Below, piece by piece: positions 1-5,100 of a stretch of 7,076 bases of DNA. The stretch is taken from positions 1 through 7,076 of the forward strand of contig JAEDJT010000059.1 of the NCBI GenBank assembly GCA_016296185.1, read 5' to 3'. Under the pieces are notes generated by a model. The model was not told where the DNA came from. It saw nothing but the letters and a program-made list of their open reading frames with translations, and did no database searches. Positions within the stretch are counted from its first letter, which is position 1, and every line of letters starts with the position of its first letter. The position numbers and the translations under genes are program-made. Source of the stretch: Bacilli bacterium (GTDB taxonomy: Bacteria > Bacillota_I > Bacilli_A > RF39 > UBA660).

Positions 1-26
1 TCTCTTTTTTTTGTTTGTGTTAACAT
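1..26 (-). CDS. 5' end of a phage gene, cut by the window edge
   Basis: Only the first eight codons are present, reading M-L-T-Q-T-K-K-R from an ATG at 26-24. That ATG overlaps the TAA stop of the upstream Zn-ribbon gene by one base (TAATG), which suggests translational coupling. The ribosome binding site AAAGGTGAT lies inside the end of the upstream gene, about 7 bases before the ATG. The product cannot be identified from eight residues. If the upstream gene is a small terminase subunit, this position would normally hold the large terminase subunit, but that is inferred from phage gene order only. Confidence 0.6.
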
Positions 27-913
27 TATTTATCACCTTTTTTCTTACGTTTTAAAGACTTAGCGTCTAATTTCATAGCTCGTGCAAATGGTTCTCTAAA
101 ATCTTCTTTCCAAGATTCATATATACCATCATAATCTTTATATCTTTCATCTGTTAAAATAGGTTCATAATCTTCTATTTGCTTTATAAATGTACCAAAA
201 CATACATTTTCATCTTCACTATTATCTATTTGTGCTATCTTCATTTTACAATCGCCCATTAATTTAGAATTCGATTCTTGTAATGTTTTTATTTTAGTAA
301 AATTAGGATTAGCTTTTTCTCTTTCCTTTTTAATATCTAAAAAATTAAGTGCTATTTGTTCATAAGTCCATAATGAAGAAGGATTTCGATTATCATATGT
401 GTTACACATAGTTTCATATTTTTCTTGTAAAAATAAATAATCTTCATTAGGACGTCCTTCTCCCCATTGTGCAATTAATTCTTTAGTTATTAATATAGGT
501 TCTTTTATATCTATATCTTCTAATTCAAATCGTTCAAATTCATCTTGGTCTATATCCCAAATGTTAAATGGTGGAGAATCTTTGGCTGTTTTACCTTTAA
601 ATTGTACTAAATTTATATTACTCATATAAGATTTAAGTATATGTTTATCCGTATTATAAGTATCTATCAAAGCTCTTTTACAAAGTTTTAAATCAAAGTA
701 AATATCTAATGTAAATAAAGTTTTATAAAGAGCCTTTTCTTCATTTTTATAATATTGAAGATTATCTTCATATATTTTCATAACACAATCTTTGCATATA
801 GGTAATTTACCATCTGCTTTATACAATTCACTTTGAGATTTATAAAATTCTGTAAATTCCTTTTCTTCACCACACGAAGTACATTTTTTCATACGCTTTA
901 CTTGTTTAGCCAA
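26..913 (-). CDS. Phage protein with N-terminal Zn-ribbon; possible terminase small subunit
   Basis: Protein of about 295 aa. Near the N-terminus it carries a CxxC-x25-CxxC motif (C11, C14, C40, C43), with the wording K-K-C-T-S-C-G-E-E-K ... F-Y-K ... C-K-D-C seen in many phage Zn-ribbon and HNH-associated proteins. No HNH catalytic motif follows. The rest is acidic in the middle and ends in a Lys/Arg-rich tail, which could bind nucleic acid. I chose the TTG at 913 because AGAGAGGTG sits 6 bases upstream; the GTG at 922 lies inside that ribosome binding site, and the ATG at 892 (starting M-K-K-C) has no good site. It is the first gene after a 328-bp hairpin-rich gap and is coupled to the next gene, the usual arrangement of small and large terminase subunits. 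The Zn-ribbon is what I see; the packaging role is inference. It could instead be a DNA-binding regulator. Confidence 0.6.
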   Translation of the reverse strand: MAKQVKRMKKCTSCGEEKEFTEFYKSQSELYKADGKLPICKDCVMKIYEDNLQYYKNEEKALYKTLFTLDIYFDLKLCKRALIDTYNTDKHILKSYMSNINLVQFKGKTAKDSPPFNIWDIDQDEFERFELEDIDIKEPILITKELIAQWGEGRPNEDYLFLQEKYETMCNTYDNRNPSSLWTYEQIALNFLDIKKEREKANPNFTKIKTLQESNSKLMGDCKMKIAQIDNSEDENVCFGTFIKQIEDYEPILTDERYKDYDGIYESWKEDFREPFARAMKLDAKSLKRKKKGDK

Positions 914-948
914 TAGATTCACCTCTCTTCCTTCTCCTACTTCTCTCC

Positions 949-985
949 AAAAAAAGAAAGAGGACAGATATCCGTTCCTGTCCTC
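949..985 (-). terminator. Rho-independent terminator-like hairpin, leftward
   Basis: GAGGACAG (960-967) and CTGTCCTC (978-985) form a perfect 8-bp stem with a 10-base loop. On the minus strand the stem is followed directly by TTTCTTTTTTT (959-949), a U-rich tract of intrinsic-terminator type. It lies after the metallophosphoesterase and only 36 bases before the TTG start of the Zn-ribbon gene, so it would end or attenuate transcription just ahead of that gene unless it is bypassed. Confidence 0.6.
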
Positions 986-1035
986 AAAAGGGAGAGATTG
1001 ATTAAAATTGTATAAAGTAGGAGTGATATTATTTT

Positions 1036-1054
1036 GGAGAGGAACATCCTCTCC
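1036..1054. repeat. Inverted repeat (7-bp stem)
   Basis: GGAGAGG (1036-1042) and CCTCTCC (1048-1054) are perfect complements around the loop AACAT. No U-tract follows on either strand, so this is not a terminator. Part of its left arm (1036-1041) can alternatively pair with 943-948, so it may compete with the terminator-side structure. Confidence 0.6.
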
Positions 1055-1072
1055 TAAGTATGTATAAATTTT

Positions 1073-1158
1073 GCCAAGGGTAAATAAAAATAGAATAATT
1101 GGAAGTTGATAATATGAATTAGTGAATATAGGAGTATTAAAATGAATAGACCCTTGGC
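1073..1158. repeat. Long-range inverted repeat enclosing an AT-rich loop
   Basis: GCCAAGGGT (1073-1081) is the exact reverse complement of ACCCTTGGC (1150-1158). The 9-bp match is unusually GC-rich for this DNA and encloses a 68-base loop that is almost all A/T. It could be a paired RNA stem or two inversely oriented protein-binding half-sites. Confidence 0.55.
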
Positions 1159-1166
1159 TATGTAAT

Positions 1167-1187
1167 GAGGAGGAATTTCACCTCCTC
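1167..1187. repeat. Inverted repeat (7-bp GC-rich stem)
   Basis: GAGGAGG (1167-1173) and CCTCCTC (1181-1187) form a perfect stem with a 7-base loop. On either strand one arm resembles a ribosome binding site, but no plausible ORF starts after it. There is no U-tract on either side. Confidence 0.6.
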
Positions 1188-1191
1188 GTTT

Positions 1192-1228
1192 AATGCCCTA
1201 CACTTATTCAGCTTGACAAAATGCCCTA
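1192..1228. repeat. Two direct copies of AATGCCCTA
   Basis: AATGCCCTA occurs at 1192-1200 and again at 1220-1228, 28 bp apart. The second copy continues into the palindrome CCTAGG (1225-1230). Both lie just after the 3' end of the metallophosphoesterase gene. They could be binding sites for a packaging or regulatory protein, or chance. Confidence 0.4.
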
Positions 1229-1241
1229 GGCTTAGTAGGTA

Positions 1242-2420
1242 CTATCTTAGTCTTATGTCATAACAACATTCGACTCCTAATTCAGATACTATAAGTAATT
1301 TTTGAGTTGGATAAGTATTTAAATTTAAGTTTCTTGCATATTCATCAGTTCCTATGAATGAACCATTTCTATATACTATTGTTTCATAGCATATATCTTG
1401 AGATATCTGATGAAAATGTCCCATAAGTATAATATCTATTTTTTTATTTAACATATTATACATTTCATAACTTACTTTATCTTTCTTGCATTTATCACCA
1501 TGTAATCCAACTACTGTATTACCACAACATTCAAATGATATTATGTTATTATCATATACATTTTCAGTAAATGTTATATTAGATACATCTTTTAATTTTA
1601 ATTCTAAAAACTTTCTTATTAATTCTGTATAATTATCTTTATTTAAATTTTCTTTTTTATTATATACTCTTTCGTGATTTCCATCTGCTATTGATACTGC
1701 TACAAATGGAACATTTAATGATATTTTATATATTGCTTCTGATAACAATTCTGATACATTTATTATTTGATTTATTAAATTCTCCCTATTTTCTAATCTT
1801 ACTGATAGATATTGTTCACCACTAATCATATCTCCAAGTAAGCAAACATTCATTACATCAAGATTATTTAATTTACTATATTCTATAATTTTATCAGTAA
1901 GATAATTCATTCTTTCTTTTGCTATATCAGGATTATATTTATTTAAAAAGTTATCTACCACCATTCCATAATGAACATCAGATATCATAGCTATTCCTTG
2001 TTTCTTACTAGGCATATGATTTATGTAGTTCATATTAATCATTTGATTAGGAAGTTTATCTAACTTTTCTTCTAATATTTCTCCTAAATTTTCTTTTCTA
2101 GCTAATTCTCTAATTTGCTTATTTACTTGTGTTTTTAAATCTTGTACTTTTACTTTTTCTTTTTTTAATTCTAATTCCTTTTGTATCAGTTTTTCATATT
2201 GTTCAGATTCTAATTGTTCTTTTGTTTTGCTATCTATATAATCTTGATGTCTTATTGCACCTATCATAGTTTTTCTACAATGGTCTGCTGACCAATTGAT
2301 ATTACATAGATTAACAATTTCTTGCCAATCAATATCTAAACCTTCTCTAACTTTAGCATAACTCAATCTAAAACAATATTCGTAATCAGTTTCTCCTTCT
2401 CTCCTATTTAATATATCCAT
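1242..2420 (-). CDS. Calcineurin-like metallophosphoesterase with N-terminal coiled-coil extension
   Basis: Protein of 392 aa. The catalytic domain (about 140-360) has the full set of metal-binding motifs of the calcineurin-like phosphoesterase superfamily in order: S-D-V-H (D148, H150), G-D (D197), G-N-H-E (247-250), G-L-H-G-D (H307) and G-H-F-H (334-337). It should be a two-metal phosphoesterase or nuclease; the substrate cannot be read from sequence. Residues 1-60 are an extra domain with several Trp and Cys, possibly a small helical DNA-binding fold, followed by a Glu/Lys-rich coiled coil (about 64-120). I chose the ATG at 2420: the GTG at 2429 lies inside the ribosome binding site TAGGTGAT, which also contains the upstream stop codon. 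The 9-bp gap to the YonK-like gene implies one operon. Similar phosphoesterases are common in Firmicute phages; a role in DNA processing is inference. Confidence 0.85.
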   Translation of the reverse strand: MDILNRREGETDYEYCFRLSYAKVREGLDIDWQEIVNLCNINWSADHCRKTMIGAIRHQDYIDSKTKEQLESEQYEKLIQKELELKKEKVKVQDLKTQVNKQIRELARKENLGEILEEKLDKLPNQMINMNYINHMPSKKQGIAMISDVHYGMVVDNFLNKYNPDIAKERMNYLTDKIIEYSKLNNLDVMNVCLLGDMISGEQYLSVRLENRENLINQIINVSELLSEAIYKISLNVPFVAVSIADGNHERVYNKKENLNKDNYTELIRKFLELKLKDVSNITFTENVYDNNIISFECCGNTVVGLHGDKCKKDKVSYEMYNMLNKKIDIILMGHFHQISQDICYETIVYRNGSFIGTDEYARNLNLNTYPTQKLLIVSELGVECCYDIRLR

Positions 2421-2429
2421 TTTTATCAC

Positions 2430-2636
2430 CTATTTATTAGCAGTTCTAGCTATTGAAACTTTAAAACCAACTTCTTCTAGGAATCCTTCGTTATCTTCTA
2501 ATTCTTTTATTAAGTCAAATTCATCTGTTATATTCATATCTTTATCATATTCAATTATATACAATCTATCATCTACTATTCTTAATTCGCAATTAGCAAA
2601 ATCCATTTTTAAAGTTTGACTTTTATTTATCTTCAT
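2430..2636 (-). CDS. Small phage protein, YonK-like
   Basis: Protein of 68 aa starting at an ATG preceded by AGGAGTGG. The pattern (an N-terminal stretch around S-Q-T-L-K-M-D-F, an acidic middle with alternating hydrophobics, then F-D-L-I-K-E-L and a beta-like F-K-V-S-I-A-R end) resembles the YonK family of Bacillus phage SPbeta as I remember it. That match is from memory and moderate only. Its stop codon TAG forms part of the ribosome binding site of the metallophosphoesterase gene, so the two are probably co-translated. It lies between an HU-like gene and a phosphoesterase gene. The function of YonK is not known to me. Confidence 0.6.
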   Translation of the reverse strand: MKINKSQTLKMDFANCELRIVDDRLYIIEYDKDMNITDEFDLIKELEDNEGFLEEVGFKVSIARTANK

Positions 2637-2655
2637 AACACCACTCCTATTTAAA

Positions 2656-2943
2656 TTATTTATTTAATCTTTCTTTCAATCTCTTTTTATATACATCTGA
2701 TAATTCAACTTTCACACCATATTGTTTGGGCGAGTATTCTCCATTTGGCATTAATCTAGGATGTACGTCTACCATTTTAAATGCAATAAATTCTTTTAAT
2801 GGTATCTTACCATCTTCTTCTATATTGTCAACTATTACATCTGCTGTAACTTCAAAGATTTTCTTTAATTTATCTTGTGATATACGTAAACCTTCTTCTG
2901 CTAATGCATTTTGAAGTATTTTAATAAAGTCAACATACTTCAT
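2656..2943 (-). CDS. HU/IHF-like DNA-binding protein
   Basis: Protein of 95 aa, the usual length for HU. The N-terminal half is two helices as in HU (D-F-I-K-I-L-Q-N-A-L ... F-E-V-T-A-D-V-I). Then comes K-I-P-L-K-E-F-I-A-F at 46-55, matching the HU pattern V-x-L-x-G-F-G-x-F with the glycines lost. A basic beta arm containing H-P-R-L-M-P-N-G-E follows, where HU has R-x-G-x-N-P-x-T-G-E with the DNA-intercalating proline, and a C-terminal helix rich in Lys and Arg closes it. It would bend or coat phage DNA as a dimer. The ATG has a very strong site, AAGGGGGTGAG. A 19-bp gap separates it from the YonK-like gene. It is diverged from bacterial HU, as expected for a phage-encoded copy. Confidence 0.75.
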   Translation of the reverse strand: MKYVDFIKILQNALAEEGLRISQDKLKKIFEVTADVIVDNIEEDGKIPLKEFIAFKMVDVHPRLMPNGEYSPKQYGVKVELSDVYKKRLKERLNK

Positions 2944-2965
2944 TTTATCTCACCCCCTTAAAACA

Positions 2966-3041
2966 TACCATTCTACGTGGTTTTATTAATTCATAAGTAC
3001 TATGTGATTAAACTACCCCATTCTTCGACGTTTTTTACCCC
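2966..3041. repeat. Imperfect direct repeats between the HTH/Zn-ribbon gene and the HU-like gene
   Basis: The 99-bp gap contains related blocks: TACCATTCTACGTGGTTTT (2966-2984) and TACCCCATTCTTCGACGTTT (3014-3033), plus a partial third TACCCCACTAT (3036-3046) that runs into the upstream stop codon. The shared core is TACC..ATTCT...ACGT. They sit upstream of the HU-like start (leftward), a natural place for an operator, but I see no clear promoter next to them. Confidence 0.4.
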
Positions 3042-3042
3042 A

Positions 3043-4197
3043 CTATTTGCAATCCTTACAATTACCTCTCAATCTATTTCCATTTTTACTAAATTGACTA
3101 ATTAATTTAACTTCTCCACATTTACTACATTTTTTATAAGTACCTTTTCTAATATTTAAGTAATACCATTCTTCATATTCTTTTTCATATTGTTTTATTA
3201 TTGAATCAATTGCTCTATCTAATGTTATCGACACTGTATTTTCTTTTACATGTAATTCTTTTGATATATTTTCAATTGTCAATCCATTTCTCCATAACTC
3301 TAAAACTTCATATTGTCTTTCTGTAAATTTTATATTATTAATTAAGTTATCTAAGTCAACTAATATACAACTTAAATCATCTTGTAAATCTACTTGCTTA
3401 TGAACTTGTAATAATACCTTAACTACATTTTTATCAAACATATCTAACTCATCATAATCTGCACTACCATTATCTTTTAATGGAGCTTTCCATATGATAG
3501 GCATTTGTAATTGTTTCTTTACTTCTATTATATCTTTTTTTATTTCAGGTAATATCTTTTTAATTTTACTTCTTCTAACCATATCTTCTTTACTAAGACC
3601 TTTTGTATTCCATAATCTTTTAGACTCTTCTTTTAGATATTCATAGAAATCAGTATAATCTTTCATAGGTGGATATTTTTCTAAATCTTTCTTTTCAACT
3701 TTTAAATCTTTTACCTTTTTAAAATTTTTAGGCAATTGAAATATCGGGAACGCCTCTGATATGTTTTCCCCATAGTTCATATCTAATCCACCATTTGCCT
3801 TTGCTACACTATTTATTACATTATATTCTCTACAAGCTCTATTAAATAATTCTTCCGAAGTATATATCTTATAATTTATACCTTTATCCTTTTCATCAAC
3901 AGCTAATATATAGTTAGCAATCATTTCTAATGCACTAGCAATATTAGACTCAGTATATTGAGATTTATCTTTACCTATTACTATATCTATCTTTCCGAAT
4001 TTTCTATCTTGGTCATATACTTCATCAAAGTATTCATTATAAAATTCTACTCCATCAACTTTGTACATTTCTAATACTTCATTTACGAAATCTATTCTTT
4101 CTTCACAAGTATTTAAATTATAATTAAATTTTAAAAAACTCCCTATTGACTTTCCGTTTATTTTCCCATAAAAATGATTATTATTGTCTAAATACAA
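3043..4197 (-). CDS. Sigma/LuxR-type helix-turn-helix protein with C-terminal Zn-ribbon; candidate phage transcription regulator
   Basis: Protein of about 384 aa. Residues 290-340 form a sigma-70 region 4 / LuxR-like helix-turn-helix: F-T-E-R-Q-Y-E-V-L-E-L-W-R-N-G-L, then I-S-K-E-L-H-V-K-E-N-T-V-S as turn and recognition helix. The last 28 residues are a Zn-ribbon, CxxC-x19-CxxC (C357, C360, C380, C383), ending at the stop. It resembles the N-terminal ribbon of the protein at 26-913, sharing K-K-C-x-x-C-G-E-x-K and C-K-D-C. The first 280 residues are helical, Lys/Glu-rich and not recognised. I chose the TTG at 4197, 8 bases after AAGGAG; the GTG at 4206 overlaps that site. It follows the 52-aa gene by 26 bp. 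The HTH implies DNA or RNA-polymerase binding; control of late genes is inference. Confidence 0.65.
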   Translation of the reverse strand: MYLDNNNHFYGKINGKSIGSFLKFNYNLNTCEERIDFVNEVLEMYKVDGVEFYNEYFDEVYDQDRKFGKIDIVIGKDKSQYTESNIASALEMIANYILAVDEKDKGINYKIYTSEELFNRACREYNVINSVAKANGGLDMNYGENISEAFPIFQLPKNFKKVKDLKVEKKDLEKYPPMKDYTDFYEYLKEESKRLWNTKGLSKEDMVRRSKIKKILPEIKKDIIEVKKQLQMPIIWKAPLKDNGSADYDELDMFDKNVVKVLLQVHKQVDLQDDLSCILVDLDNLINNIKFTERQYEVLELWRNGLTIENISKELHVKENTVSITLDRAIDSIIKQYEKEYEEWYYLNIRKGTYKKCSKCGEVKLISQFSKNGNRLRGNCKDCK

Positions 4198-4223
4198 TTT
4201 TCTCACTCCTTCTTTTGTTTAAA

Positions 4224-4382
4224 TTATTTAGTTCTTTTTTCTTCTAAGATATTTTCTTTCTCCGTACTTTCTTCTAACCATTCATTTATATCGTCTAAGA
4301 TTTGTTTAGTATAATTAGTAGCTTCATCTTCCCATATTCTATACACATCTAGTTTTTTTATTAATTCTTCCCATGTTTTCAT
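4224..4382 (-). CDS. Small acidic protein, function unknown
   Basis: A 52-aa ORF starting at an ATG 7 bases after AAGGAG and ending 26 bp before the TTG of the HTH/Zn-ribbon gene. The product is charged and Trp-rich (M-K-T-W-E-E-L at the start, then R-I-W-E-D-E and I-N-E-W-L-E-E), likely all-helical, ending in E-E-K-R-T-K. There is no Cys, no membrane segment and no known motif. It is the first gene after the promoter cassette at 4411-4475 and so leads the leftward operon. The good ribosome binding site and tight spacing support it as real; I cannot assign a function. Confidence 0.65.
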   Translation of the reverse strand: MKTWEELIKKLDVYRIWEDEATNYTKQILDDINEWLEESTEKENILEEKRTK

Positions 4383-4410
4383 TTTAACCACTCCTTATAT
4401 TTTTTTTATT

Positions 4411-4437
4411 TATAGGAGGATTTTGTTTCCTCCTATA
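4411..4437 (-). repeat. 10-bp stem-loop at the predicted 5' end of the leftward mRNA
   Basis: TATAGGAGGA (4411-4420) and TCCTCCTATA (4428-4437) pair perfectly around a 7-base loop. On the minus strand the stem begins about 4 bases after the -10 box at 4447-4442, so it would lie at the very start of the transcript. It is followed by A-rich sequence, not U, so it is not a terminator. The AGGAGGA in its 5' arm looks like a sequestered ribosome binding site, although no ORF starts directly after it. An mRNA-stabilising or regulatory leader is likely. Confidence 0.6.
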
Positions 4438-4441
4438 TTAT

Positions 4442-4475
4442 ATTATACTATTTTAATCATTCAATTGTTCTTATT
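4442..4475 (-). promoter_or_regulatory. Leftward promoter cassette, copy 1
   Basis: On the minus strand a perfect -10 box TATAAT (4447-4442) is preceded by TGAATGATTAAAATAG and, further up, AAGAAC. No consensus -35 box is found at 16-18 bp spacing. The 34-base block recurs at 5602-5635 with only two mismatches, again followed by a stem-loop and a gene. Conservation of the whole spacer, not just the -10, suggests an operator or activator site. It lies between the MazG-like gene, whose stop overlaps it, and the 52-aa gene. Confidence 0.6.
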
Positions 4476-4782
4476 TATAAACTTTCTTTAAGATTATATT
4501 ATTTTCAAAACCACCATTTTCTTTTTCTTTTTGTTGTCTTATTGTTTCCAACATATCTCTAGTCATTTTTCTTTTATCACATATAGCATATAATACTTCT
4601 ATTATATCAGCCATTTCTTGTATGTCTTTACTTTCAAGAAATTCATTTACTTCCTCTGTTAATTTTGTATATAAATATAATAATGCTTCTTCATCAGACA
4701 CAATTTCTGTTTCACATTTAAATCCACTATTTTCTATTATAGTAGGAATATTATCTCTCACTATTTTGTTGTATTCTTCCAT
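4471..4782 (-). CDS. MazG-like all-alpha NTP pyrophosphohydrolase
   Basis: Protein of 103 aa. It starts M-E-E-Y-N-K-I-V-R-D-N-I-P, the typical opening of the small phosphoribosyl-ATP-pyrophosphohydrolase-like / house-cleaning group within the MazG superfamily. Metal-binding motifs are E-E-x-x-E (E43, E44, E47) and E-x-x-D (E56, D59), as in all-alpha NTP pyrophosphatases. Expected reaction: hydrolysis of a (non-canonical) NTP to NMP and pyrophosphate in the cytoplasm. The ATG at 4782 has AAGGAGA 9 bases upstream; an in-frame GTG at 4824 lies before that site in the non-coding leader and is unlikely. The gene lies directly downstream of the origin-like block. Phages often carry MazG-like enzymes for nucleotide pools or alarmones, but which role applies cannot be told here. 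Confidence 0.8.
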   Translation of the reverse strand: MEEYNKIVRDNIPTIIENSGFKCETEIVSDEEALLYLYTKLTEEVNEFLESKDIQEMADIIEVLYAICDKRKMTRDMLETIRQQKEKENGGFENNIILKKVYK

Positions 4783-4814
4783 AAATATCAATCTCCTTTT
4801 TATTATTTTTTTTA

Positions 4815-4942
4815 AGGCAGACACGCCGCTTGAGTGTCATCATAAGAGGGCGTGGGATACTTCCCACAAGATAAGAAATGAGTTGCTTAAGCAACGAATT
4901 TTAATTTCATGTGTGATAAGTGGGAATGATTTTTCTCCCACG
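4815..4942. other. GC-richer, hairpin-rich non-coding segment with alternative pairings
   Basis: The motif GTGGGA / TCCCAC occurs four times in alternating order: GTGGGA 4852-4857, TCCCAC 4862-4867, GTGGGA 4920-4925, TCCCAC 4936-4941. Two local hairpins are possible (4852-4857 with 4862-4867; 4920-4925 with 4936-4941), or one long stem (4851-4857 with 4936-4942, and 4861-4867 with 4920-4926). Inside lies the perfect palindrome GTTGCTTAAGCAAC (4882-4895), flanked by GAAAT (4875-4879) and ATTTC (4904-4908). On the left edge CACGCC (4822-4827) can pair with GGCGTG (4849-4854), and GACAC (4820-4824) with GTGTC (4834-4838). The piece is much richer in G+C than its surroundings. It could be a folded origin segment, a single-strand initiation site, or a leader RNA of the MazG-like gene. 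Confidence 0.55.
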
Positions 4943-4956
4943 TTCACGCATGATTA

Positions 4957-5007
4957 TATAAGTATTTATTATAAGTATTAGTTTATAAGTATTAGTTTAT
5001 AAGTATT
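4957..5007. repeat. Four AT-rich direct repeats, candidate DNA unwinding element
   Basis: TATAAGTATT occurs at 4957-4966, 4970-4979, 4984-4993 and 4998-5007, with start-to-start spacings of 13, 14 and 14 bp. The last three share longer units of the form TTATAAGTATTA. All are pure A/T except one G per unit. Next to the 22-bp repeats this resembles the AT-rich repeats that melt at bacterial and phage origins. On the minus strand the block also contains TATAAT (4958-4953), so a promoter here is possible. Confidence 0.7.
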
Positions 5008-5019
5008 ATTACGTTGTAC

Positions 5020-5100
5020 TTTTTACTATAGGGTGTAGTATTTTTTACTACAAGGTGTGGTAGTTTTTACTACACCCTGTAGTAAATATTACTACACTAT
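5020..5100. repeat. Four 22-bp-period repeats (iterons), candidate initiator binding sites
   Basis: Units begin at 5020, 5042, 5064 and 5086, exactly 22 bp apart, about two helical turns. The first three start TTTTTACTA; all four contain TTACTA at the same phase. Most units are themselves inverted repeats, best seen in the third: TTTACTACA (5066-5074), CCC, TGTAGTAAA (5078-5086). The first and second carry the related GGGTGTAGTA and AGGTGTGGTA right halves. The fourth is degenerate on its right side because it runs into the last codons of the winged-helix gene. Exact phasing next to an initiator-like gene is the hallmark of plasmid iterons and of the lambda O sites. Confidence 0.75.

Larger units (their letters stand above)
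914..1241. other. 328-bp non-coding gap, rich in inverted repeats (possible packaging site or structured leader RNA)
   Basis: I find no convincing ORF on either strand. The gap holds at least four inverted repeats, listed separately: 960-985, 1036-1054, 1073-1158 and 1167-1187. It also holds a nested stack around the first hairpin: CTCCTACTT (934-942) can pair with AAGTAGGAG (1015-1023), CTCTCC (943-948) with GGAGAG (991-996), and the 960-985 hairpin sits inside. A competing pairing is CTCTCCAAAA (943-952) with TTTTGGAGAG (1032-1041). The loop 1082-1149 is nearly all A/T, and I see no confident promoter. The position just before a putative terminase gene suits a cos/pac region, an attenuator or an antitermination RNA; the sequence alone does not decide between them. 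Confidence 0.6.
4815..5100. other. Putative replication origin
   Basis: This block holds, in order from the initiator gene leftward, four 22-bp iterons, four 13-14-bp AT-rich repeats and a hairpin-rich GC-richer segment. No ORF of coding character is present on either strand. The order gene-iterons-AT-rich matches the logic of the lambda O/ori region and of iteron plasmids. I saw no good DnaA box (TTATNCACA), so initiation would depend mainly on the phage or plasmid initiator. The origin role is inferred from architecture. Confidence 0.6.

Noticed and set aside
1213..1240. Plus-strand promoter with TTGACA at 1213-1218
   Set aside because: At 17-bp spacing the next hexamer is TAGGTA, a poor -10, and it would only read antisense into the phosphoesterase gene.
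914..1241. Group I intron or known riboswitch class
   Set aside because: The paired elements do not show the conserved core of a group I intron, and I could not match the fold to any riboswitch I know.
1407..1413. CTGATGA as a hammerhead ribozyme core
   Set aside because: It lies inside the conserved coding region of the phosphoesterase, and the expected flanking stems are absent.
2726..2914. Plus-strand ORF of 62 codons
   Set aside because: It lies wholly inside the HU-like gene in antisense, has no ribosome binding site, and has a Ser/Asn/Ile-rich shadow composition.
4411..4437. Stem-loop as a rho-independent terminator
   Set aside because: On the minus strand it is followed by A-rich, not U-rich, sequence and sits right after a -10 box; on the plus strand no U-run follows either.
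4909..4923. DnaA box (TTATC-CACA-like) in the origin block
   Set aside because: The minus strand reads TTATCACAC, which misses the consensus at the key positions, and it is a single occurrence.
4622..4981. Plus-strand ORF of 119 codons
   Set aside because: It is antisense to the MazG-like gene and runs into the hairpin and AT-repeat region; no ribosome binding site, and a domain-free composition.
5020..5100. CRISPR array
   Set aside because: The 22-bp period has no separate unique spacers; similarity covers most of each unit, which fits iterons, and there are no cas genes.
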